Shown here piece after piece: positions 13,310 to 18,682 of a stretch of 18,682 nt of DNA; position 1 is the stretch's first letter; each line of letters starts with the position of its first letter. The stretch lies in NCBI GenBank assembly GCA_905199135.1, contig CAJKFC010000031.1, positions 1 to 18,682 on the forward strand. Direction: 5' to 3'. Made by a program: the position numbers and the translations under genes. A model generated the notes under the pieces. The model was given only the letters and a program-made list of their open reading frames with translations, made no database searches and was not told the DNA's origin. This DNA comes from an uncultured Eubacteriales bacterium. GTDB lineage: Bacteria; Bacillota; Clostridia; Oscillospirales; Butyricicoccaceae.

Positions 13310-14152
13310 ATGATTTTCAAAATTGCCATGCTGCAAAAGCAGGCGTCTCTCGACATTACCAAAAACACCGCTGCGGTGCTCGCCGCTTTGGAAGAGGCAA
13401 AGGCTCTCAAATGCGACCTTCTGCTTTTGCCCGAGGCCTTTCTGACCTCCTACAAGCTGCCCATTGTCCAAAACGAGGCCCTTTCGGAGACTTCGGTACA
13501 CATCGAAAATGTCCGCCGCAAGGCGGCAGACTTAGGCGTCGCCTGTCTTTTGACCTCATTTATGAAGGGCAGGGAGAGACCTAAAAACTCCGCCCTGCTC
13601 ATAGACAAAAAGGGCGACATAATACTCCGCTACGACAAGGTGCACACCTGCGATTTTTCTTTAGAGAGCTGCCTTGAAAGCGGATCGGCCTTTAAAACCG
13701 CCGAGATAGATGGCGTGAGCCTCGGCGTAATGATATGCTACGACAGGGAATACCCCGAAAGCGCCCGCACCCTAATGCTCAAGGGCGCCGAGATAATCCT
13801 CGTGCCCAACGACTGCTCCTCCATGGAGATACGCCTCGACGCACTCAAGATAAGGGCTTATGAAAACATGGTGGGCATAGCCATGGCCAACCCTCCGGGG
13901 ACTTTCAAGGGAAATTCCGTGGCCTTTGACGGCATCGCCTGGGACGGCGAGGGAATTTGCCGCGACATGTGCCTTGTAAAGGCAGGGGAGAAGTGCGAAG
14001 GGCTTTTCACGGCGTCGTTTGACATGGACTCACTGAGAAAATACCGCGAAAGGGAGATGATGGGAAACACCTTCCGCAAGGTACACGCTTACGAAGGTCT
14101 TTTGGATTCCCGTGTATCTCCGCCGTTTATAAGAAAAAAGCTGAGCTTTTAA
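13310..14152 (+). CDS. Carbon-nitrogen hydrolase (nitrilase superfamily)
   Basis: A 280-residue cytoplasmic enzyme that should hydrolyse an amide or carbamoyl bond. The catalytic triad is visible: Glu42 (LLLLPEAF), Lys110 (RYDKVHTCDF) and Cys143 (VMICYDREYPE). LVPNDCSSME and IRAYENMVGIAMANPPG follow, as in amidase and N-carbamoyl-amine hydrolase branches. The substrate cannot be fixed from sequence. The start at 13310 follows AGGAGG (13296-13301) and lies 27 bp after a good -10 box; the in-frame ATG at 13175 is upstream of the promoter and is rejected. It leads an operon with an S10 peptidase (25-bp gap) and a GNAT, hinting at peptide or amino-amide turnover. Confidence 0.92.
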   Translation: MIFKIAMLQKQASLDITKNTAAVLAALEEAKALKCDLLLLPEAFLTSYKLPIVQNEALSETSVHIENVRRKAADLGVACLLTSFMKGRERPKNSALLIDKKGDIILRYDKVHTCDFSLESCLESGSAFKTAEIDGVSLGVMICYDREYPESARTLMLKGAEIILVPNDCSSMEIRLDALKIRAYENMVGIAMANPPGTFKGNSVAFDGIAWDGEGICRDMCLVKAGEKCEGLFTASFDMDSLRKYREREMMGNTFRKVHAYEGLLDSRVSPPFIRKKLSF

Positions 14153-14177
14153 ATATCAAAGGAAAGAGGTAACGCAA

Positions 14178-15587
14178 ATGATCATCGATGAATGCAGAGA
14201 GAAATCCCGTTTTGTATCAAAAGGTGAAGTGACCCTTAACGGCGTCAAAATCCCTTACGACACGGTGTGCGAGGACAATTTCTTTGTAAACGAGGACGGA
14301 AAGCCTGTGGCCTCCATCTTCTCCTACGCATACTTCAGAAGCGACATTGAGGACAATTCCACCCGTCCCATACTCTTCGCCTACAACGGCGGCCCCGGCT
14401 GCGGCAGCCTTTGGGTTCACATGGGTCTTTTCGGCCCCAAGAGACTGAAATTCGGCGACGAGCTCAATATTTCCCCCGTGCCTCCCTTTGAGCTGGAGGA
14501 AAACCCCCACTGTCTTTTGGACATGTGCGACATAGTCCTCGTCGACCCTGTGGGCACAGGCTTCGGCCGTCTCTTTGACGAGAGCAAAAAGGACGATTTT
14601 TACGGCACCGACAACGATGTCGAGTCGCTGGCAATGTTCATAGACCGGTTCCTTTCGAGATATAACCGCCACAACAGCCCTGTTCTTCTGGCAGGCGAGA
14701 GCTACGGCACGGGACGCTCGGCTCTTCTTGTGGGCGAGCTTTTAGGCGGCGGCCCCAAAAATGTCGTCACCATGGGCGTGTCGGTCAGCGGCGTAATGCT
14801 TTTGGGCTCCACATTCTTTGCCGATGTGCCCATCGAAAAGGCCGTTCTCAACCTTTCCACCATGGCTTCCACCTTCGATTTCCACAAGCCCCACTCCGAC
14901 ATCTCCCACGAGGACTTTGTCAAAAAGGCCGAGGATTTCGCAAAGTGCGAATATCTTGCCGCCCTCTATCAGGGTGATTTCTTAACTGACGATGAAAAGC
15001 AGAAGATAGCCGACAAGCTGAGCTATTTTACAGGCATCGACACCGAATACATACTGAGCCACAACCTCAAAATCGACATGCGCGACTTTATGCACCTGGT
15101 TCTCAAGGACAAGGGCGTCGTCGTCGGTTTCTACGACGGCCGCTACACATGGAAAGAGGAGAAGTGTCTCAAGGATTCCAATGTCATCGCCGACGACCCC
15201 GCCATGGGTCAGTACACCCCCGCTTTCCAGTCGGCCTTCGCCCTTATGAAAAAGGAGCTGGGCATCACCTTTGACCGCCGCTCCAACGGCCTTTCTTTCC
15301 CCATAAATATGGCTTGGGACAGAAAGTTCAAGATAAGCCCCGCCGATTCCTTGGGTCTCGCCATGAGGAGAAACAAAAAGCTCGAGGTTTTCTTTGCCTG
15401 CGGCGAGTATGACCTCTGCACCACCTCGGGCATGGCAAAATATCTTGCGTCCCACTCCAACCTCGATATGGACAGGGTCAAGATAGGGGTCTATCCCTCG
15501 GGTCACATGGCATATCTCGGCGAGGAGAGCGCAAATCTTCTCGGCGCAGACATGAGAAAGTTCTTTGAAAAGGCGATAAAAGGATGA
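14178..15587 (+). CDS. Serine carboxypeptidase-like protein (peptidase family S10), cytoplasmic
   Basis: A 469-residue alpha/beta hydrolase. Family S10 marks are NGGPGCGSLWVHMGLFGP (70-87), the nucleophile Ser175 in GESYGTGRSALL, Asp412 in CGEYDLCT and His443 in PSGHMAYLG. DPVGTGFGR (123-131) matches the S10 turn DQPVGTGFS. These enzymes remove C-terminal residues from peptides and are best known from vacuoles, lysosomes and secreted proteins. Here there is no signal peptide, so action in the cytoplasm is expected. The start follows AAAGAGG. The gene sits 25 bp after the nitrilase-family gene and overlaps the GNAT gene by 4 bp (ATGA), giving a three-gene operon. Confidence 0.93.
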   Translation: MIIDECREKSRFVSKGEVTLNGVKIPYDTVCEDNFFVNEDGKPVASIFSYAYFRSDIEDNSTRPILFAYNGGPGCGSLWVHMGLFGPKRLKFGDELNISPVPPFELEENPHCLLDMCDIVLVDPVGTGFGRLFDESKKDDFYGTDNDVESLAMFIDRFLSRYNRHNSPVLLAGESYGTGRSALLVGELLGGGPKNVVTMGVSVSGVMLLGSTFFADVPIEKAVLNLSTMASTFDFHKPHSDISHEDFVKKAEDFAKCEYLAALYQGDFLTDDEKQKIADKLSYFTGIDTEYILSHNLKIDMRDFMHLVLKDKGVVVGFYDGRYTWKEEKCLKDSNVIADDPAMGQYTPAFQSAFALMKKELGITFDRRSNGLSFPINMAWDRKFKISPADSLGLAMRRNKKLEVFFACGEYDLCTTSGMAKYLASHSNLDMDRVKIGVYPSGHMAYLGEESANLLGADMRKFFEKAIKG

Positions 15588-16072
15588 TATACCGCAGACC
15601 GAAAGCAGGTGAGGAGCACGAGCTCTTTAAGCTGATGTGCCTTGTGGACGGCGAGACGGAGTACATGCTTTACAGACCGGGCGAAAGGCAGTACAATCCC
15701 CACATGTACTCGGCTCTTGTCAGCGGTAAAGGCGGCCTTTTCTGCGCCGTCGCCGAGGAAGAGGGAGAGCTTTTGGGCTATGTGACGGTGCGCCGTGACG
15801 GACTTTTCAAAAACCGCCATGTGGGTCACCTGGTCATCGGCATAAGAGACAAAGCGAGAGGCAAGGGCGCAGGCAAAGCCCTCATGAGCCTTGCCGACAA
15901 GTGGTGCAGGGAAGAGGGGATAAGGCGCCTCGAGCTGACCGTCATCTGCAAAAACACGGCGGCTTTCGCCCTTTACAAATCAATGGGATTTGAAGTAGAG
16001 GGCACCCGAAAAGGCTCGGTTTTGGTGCTTGGAAACCTCGAAGATGAATACTATATGGCGAAGATTTATTAA
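15584..16072 (+). CDS. GNAT-family N-acetyltransferase
   Basis: A 162-residue acetyltransferase. The acetyl-CoA pyrophosphate loop is R92-x2-G95-x-G97 (IRDKARGKGAGKAL) after strand LVIGIRD. LELTVICKNTAAFALYKSMGF (116-136) is the typical C-terminal block with the tyrosine general acid, and EDEYYMAKIY closes the domain. It transfers acetyl from acetyl-CoA to an amine; the substrate is unknown. Translation is coupled to the S10 peptidase (ATGA overlap at 15584), so it may modify a product of that pathway (inference). No clear terminator follows; an ATAC-N5-GTAT palindrome lies 4 bp after the stop. Confidence 0.93.
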   Translation: MIYRRPKAGEEHELFKLMCLVDGETEYMLYRPGERQYNPHMYSALVSGKGGLFCAVAEEEGELLGYVTVRRDGLFKNRHVGHLVIGIRDKARGKGAGKALMSLADKWCREEGIRRLELTVICKNTAAFALYKSMGFEVEGTRKGSVLVLGNLEDEYYMAKIY

Positions 16073-16075
16073 ATT

Positions 16076-16088
16076 ATACTTATTGTAT
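16076..16088. promoter_or_regulatory. ATAC-N5-GTAT palindrome (third site)
   Basis: ATACTTATTGTAT lies just after the GNAT stop; the surrounding AAATTATACTTA is identical to the site at 4351-4362. The next gene downstream starts at 16340, so any regulatory role is uncertain. Confidence 0.3.
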
Positions 16089-16171
16089 TGATTTGAGGGT
16101 CGGCTCGGAGGTGCGCTTCGGGCCGACCGCCGTATATGGGAAGTTTGCGCCGTTTGAAAATAATACGGCAA

Positions 16172-16275
16172 AACCCCGTAGGAAACGGCACATATTTATT
16201 ATGACTGCCGTATTCATCTTAACATTTTGTGTTATTTTTTGGGCTGAAAAAATATCACGAAATGTATAGTGCGGC
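16172..16275. repeat. Structured intergenic repeat, copy B
   Basis: ACGGCA/TGCCGT (16185-16190 with 16206-16211) forms the first stem. The long stem has arms 16222-16240 and 16247-16265 with loop GGGCTG. A GC-rich structure follows (GTGCGG at 16269 with CCGCAC at 16316, around two GGCGCC blocks). The core is nearly identical to copies A and C. It ends about 65 bp before the gene at 16340. Confidence 0.82.
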
Positions 16276-16339
16276 GCCTAAGGTATGAAATTCTTACCCG
16301 CAGGGCGCCATAATTCCGCACATTTCAGGGAGGGATTTT

Positions 16340-16777
16340 ATGAAAAAGAATATTTTTATTCTGTGTCTCTGCCTTGTCCTTTTGGCCGCCGTCATATTTC
16401 AAAAACCCATTACACGGCTTTTAAATTACAGCAGCGGCACATTTTTCGATACAGTCCTTTCGGGAAAAGCTCTGCCCACAAGGGCGAGAATTTCGGTTTC
16501 GCCCTCGTTATCAGGCGAGGAAACCCCCTTTCTGACCGAAGGTCAGCTCGATGAGCTCAATGATTTTCTGACCTCGGCAGTCCTTGAAACTGTCGTCAAA
16601 AGCTCGGAAATCGAAAGGGCCGAAAGGGAAGATTTCTATATGCTGCACCTTATTTTTGACGGCGAATACACCCTTAACTGCCACATCTCCATATACCGCG
16701 GCGGCTATCTCAAATGGGAAAATGTCCTTTACAGGATATCGGGCGGCGATTATTTTCCGCCCTTTACAGAGGAATAG
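16340..16777 (+). CDS. Small membrane-anchored extracytoplasmic protein, paralogue 2
   Basis: A 145-residue protein of unknown function. Residues 1-20 (MKKNIFILCLCLVLLAAVIF) are a signal peptide or anchor, and the rest is hydrophilic. LTEGQLDELNDFLTSAVLETVVKSSE (about 64-90) resembles the middle helix-strand block of the protein at 17296, and YRISGGDYFPPF near the C-terminus corresponds to YNITSGEYPDF there. The start follows AGGGAGGG (16327-16334). It is the first of three consecutive genes of similar size and plan. Repeat copy B lies directly upstream. Confidence 0.75.
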   Translation: MKKNIFILCLCLVLLAAVIFQKPITRLLNYSSGTFFDTVLSGKALPTRARISVSPSLSGEETPFLTEGQLDELNDFLTSAVLETVVKSSEIERAEREDFYMLHLIFDGEYTLNCHISIYRGGYLKWENVLYRISGGDYFPPFTEE

Positions 16778-16834
16778 ACAATTTTGTCCCTTTCTGGCCT
16801 TTCCGTTTGTCCCTTATATGAAAGGGGTGACGGC

Positions 16835-17299
16835 ATGAAAAAGTATTTGACATGGATAATTTTGGCTTTTGTCTTGATTTTTCCCCATTTTGCGCCGCGA
16901 GCCGAGGAGTTTATCGCCATAGCTTTCAATAAAAATCAGACCCTCGGAGATTTTGTGTCGGGCAAAACGGCTCTTTTCAGGTTCAACTCGGTTTATATTG
17001 ACAGCGAAGTCGCTTCGGCAGACGAAGCCTTTGAAATTTTGAAAAATATCCCCGTAAAGGCGATTTCCCAAAGGGATTTCAGCGAAAGCGGTGAGTACAT
17101 ACGCATTGTCTTTGACTGCGCAGACCGATTGGGCGTCAGGGGCAACAGATACATATATGTCAGGATTTTTTCCGACTGCGCCGCCGTGACGATGCACTGC
17201 CGCAGTCTCACAAGTCAGGCGGGCTTTTGGGACAGGGTCTCGCCCTTCCGCCTTTTGTTTCCGCCCATGACGGTAAAGAGATATTTTGAGGTGATATGA
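16835..17299 (+). CDS. Small membrane-anchored extracytoplasmic protein, paralogue 3
   Basis: A 154-residue protein of unknown function. It has a hydrophobic N-terminus (MKKYLTWIILAFVLIFP) followed by APRAEE, so it may be cleaved or remain anchored. Its middle (FEILKNIPVKAISQRDF, then GEYIRIVFD) keeps the spacing of the corresponding blocks in the proteins at 8317 and 17296, though identity is low. The start at 16835 follows AAAGGGGTGA; a possible upstream TTG at 16784 is not supported by a ribosome site. It lies 57 bp after the preceding gene and overlaps the next by 4 bp (ATGA), so it is translated together with it. Confidence 0.72.
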   Translation: MKKYLTWIILAFVLIFPHFAPRAEEFIAIAFNKNQTLGDFVSGKTALFRFNSVYIDSEVASADEAFEILKNIPVKAISQRDFSESGEYIRIVFDCADRLGVRGNRYIYVRIFSDCAAVTMHCRSLTSQAGFWDRVSPFRLLFPPMTVKRYFEVI

Positions 17300-17790
17300 T
17301 GAAGAAAAAGGTATTTTTGGTTTTGGCAGGAATTTTGATTCTGGCTTTGGCGTGCTATCTGGTTTCCTCGTTTATGGTGGGGGGAGAGCAGGATCTCTAC
17401 GAGGTTTTAAACGGGCAGATCAAGGAGCTTTTTCTCGATCCCGAGAGGATCGAGTGGCAGGAGTTTTCCTACACGCCCAAAGATTCGGTGGGGGGATATT
17501 TAAAGAGCTTTGAGCTTGACGGTGAAAAAATCGAGAATCTCATGGCATATCTGTCCTCGGTGACCGTCAAAAAGTCGGTTTCGGAGGGCGGAATATCGGA
17601 ATTCGCCTCCCTTACAGGTCTTCACACCGACGAAAACGGCAATTCCTGCACCGTTTCGGTGATGTTCTGCCGTATATCGGAAAACAGGCTGTATCTTTTG
17701 GTGTCGTCTCGGGGACACACGAGAGAAGATTTTTACAACATCACATCGGGGGAATATCCCGATTTTGAAAGGCTTTTTGCCGGCGAGTAG
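17296..17790 (+). CDS. Small membrane-anchored extracytoplasmic protein, paralogue 4
   Basis: A 164-residue protein of unknown function. Residues 3-28 (KKKVFLVLAGILILALACYL) are a signal-anchor; the cysteine is not in a canonical lipobox. It is the clearest match to the protein at 8317: shared KVF/GIL-LA start, DPERIEW-EFSY against APDEIVW-HISY, VKKSVSEGGISEF against VRRALTKGEYGEF, and a closing P-x-F-x-x-LF. LDGEKIENLMAYL looks like the start of the common core domain. ATG at 17296 or 17299 may be used; GAGGTGA precedes both. It is the last gene of the three-gene group. Confidence 0.76.
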   Translation: MMKKKVFLVLAGILILALACYLVSSFMVGGEQDLYEVLNGQIKELFLDPERIEWQEFSYTPKDSVGGYLKSFELDGEKIENLMAYLSSVTVKKSVSEGGISEFASLTGLHTDENGNSCTVSVMFCRISENRLYLLVSSRGHTREDFYNITSGEYPDFERLFAGE

Positions 17791-17829
17791 GGGAGAAATC
17801 CCAATACTTTAAGGCTAAATATTATATAA

Positions 17830-17846
17830 TTATACTTACAGTATAA
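17830..17846. promoter_or_regulatory. Perfect 7-3-7 palindrome upstream of the GNAT gene
   Basis: TTATACTTACAGTATAA is the most symmetrical member of the ATAC-N5-GTAT set. It directly follows TATAAT (17825-17830) and precedes the ribosome site at 17850, where a repressor could block transcription start. Confidence 0.5.
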
Positions 17847-17860
17847 ATCAGGAGGCTTTT

Positions 17861-18307
17861 ATGGAGATTATAAAGCTGGAAAAAGGACATCTTGACGAGG
17901 CTTTGAGGCTGGTGTGGGACACATTTCTCCGCTTTGAGGCCCCCGACTATTCGGAAAAAGGGGGCAAAACCTTTTACGATTTTATTTCCGACAAAAACGC
18001 TGTCGGCTCTCTGGACTTTTTCGGAGCATTTGAGAACGGCTCTCTTTTAGGCGTAATCGCCGTGAGAAATATGTGCCACATAGCGCTGTTTTTCGTGTCG
18101 GCAGAAAATCAGCGGAAGGGTATAGGCCGCAGGCTTTGGGAGCATGTCAGGGACATGGGCGGAGAGCGTTTTACCGTCAACTCCTCGCCTTACGCCGTGC
18201 CCGTCTATCTCAAATTGGGCTTTGCGCCCCTCGGCGGCGAAAAAACCACCGACGGCATGAGGTACACCCCCATGGAATATGTAATTTCGTCCCGTGAGAC
18301 CGAATAG
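17861..18307 (+). CDS. GNAT-family N-acetyltransferase
   Basis: A 148-residue acetyltransferase with the acetyl-CoA loop Q84-x2-G87-x-G89 (AENQRKGIGRRLWEHV) after the strand ALFFVS. The C-terminal block VNSSPYAVPVYLKLGFAPLG carries the conserved tyrosine. WDTFLRFEAPDYSEKG near the N-terminus (20-34) matches a common clostridial subgroup (W-x-F-x-x-FEAPDYS-EG-x-TF) of unknown substrate. The start follows AGGAGG (17850-17855). It appears to be a single-gene unit with its own AT-rich promoter and the best copy of the ATAC-N5-GTAT palindrome between promoter and ribosome site. Confidence 0.93.
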   Translation: MEIIKLEKGHLDEALRLVWDTFLRFEAPDYSEKGGKTFYDFISDKNAVGSLDFFGAFENGSLLGVIAVRNMCHIALFFVSAENQRKGIGRRLWEHVRDMGGERFTVNSSPYAVPVYLKLGFAPLGGEKTTDGMRYTPMEYVISSRETE

Positions 18308-18682
18308 CGCACCGACAGAGGGTGGCGGAGTGCCGAGTAAACTTTAAGTCATATGCAAGGAACGGCGCGGCTGTTCCGCGCGGCGGCGAACGCCGCAATT
18401 CATTTGCGACATAAGTATTAAATCGGGCTTTCCGCTCGGCAATACGGCGGAAAAAAGGGCCTGTGTGCCGTTCCGTGAAGATTTATCAACGAGCAGGTCA
18501 GGCAAAACGGCGTATATTTATTATCACTGCCGTATTCATCTTAACATTTTATGTTATTTTTTGAACTGAAAAAATATCACAAAATGTATATTGAGACGGC
18601 ACTCACTGCCGTGCGGAACGACACACGGCCGTTTCCTGCATACGGGAGACGAGCGACAGAGAGCCGGGGCTCGACCGCCGAC
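18308..18682. repeat. Gene-free end of window: palindromic modules and structured repeat, copy C
   Basis: No gene is seen in these 375 bases. 18359-18377 is a GGAACGGC/GCTGTTCC hairpin of the array type. 18478-18507 resembles the distal half of the 140-bp unit (GCCGTTCCGT, then TTATCAACG). The AT-rich core follows: ACGGC/GCCGT (18507-18511 with 18529-18533), long stem arms 18544-18562 and 18569-18587 with loop GAACTG, then ACGGCA/TGCCGT (18596-18601 with 18607-18612, loop CTCAC). GCGGAACGACACACGGCCGTTTCC (18613-18636, in two parts) resumes the array unit. By analogy with copies A and B a gene may start just beyond the window. Confidence 0.78.

Overview
The window looks like chromosome from a spore-forming Firmicute of the class Clostridia, plausibly a gut Oscillospiraceae/Ruminococcaceae-type lineage. 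The reasons are an spmA-spmB spore-maturation pair, a SpoVT/AbrB-type regulator, strong AGGAGG ribosome sites, near-consensus sigma-A promoters (TTGACT-N17-TATAAT), frequent AGA/AGG arginine codons and moderate GC. The lineage below class level is inference. No phage, insertion sequence, CRISPR array, tRNA or rRNA was seen.

Layout. 1-420: three tandem 140-bp units with nested palindromes, no gene. 460-1327 (-): a MerR-type regulator split by a one-base frameshift. 1477-2543 (-): spmB and spmA. 2544-2722: divergent control region with a ladder of TGT motifs at 10-bp spacing (Spo0A-box-like) and a sigma-A promoter. 2723-4296 (+): AbrB-like regulator with a zinc ribbon, S4-domain YaaA and RecF, all overlapping, so one coupled operon. 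4384-8032 (+): EamA transporter, aspS, glutaminase. 8084-8316: structured repeat and promoter. 8317-10087 (+): small anchored protein, DUF7000-like protein, CPBP protease. 10114-10971 (-): membrane protein of unknown function with a 23-codon leader ORF. 11313-13149 (+): ECF sigma factor, zinc anti-sigma factor, VanZ-like protein. 13310-16072 (+): nitrilase-family amidase, cytoplasmic S10 serine carboxypeptidase, GNAT. 16340-17790 (+): three small anchored proteins. 17861-18307 (+): GNAT. 18308-18682: repeats.

How parts fit. Two sporulation-linked units face each other across a putative Spo0A-responsive region. The recF operon is a housekeeping unit, but it starts with a transition-state-type regulator instead of dnaN. 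The 13310-16072 operon could hydrolyse, process and acetylate amides or peptides in the cytoplasm. The four small secreted or anchored proteins (8317, 16340, 16835, 17296) look like one paralogous family.

Most unusual features: (i) a three-copy AT-rich stem-loop element (long stems at 8170-8213, 16222-16265, 18544-18587), two copies of which lie just upstream of small-protein genes, and one of which appears to sit inside a diverged 140-bp module; (ii) the phased TGT ladder between spmA and the abrB-like gene; (iii) a shared ATAC-N5-GTAT palindrome at four intergenic sites; (iv) a leader ORF whose ribosome site can be sequestered by a hairpin. I found no clear defence system or other large undescribed machine.
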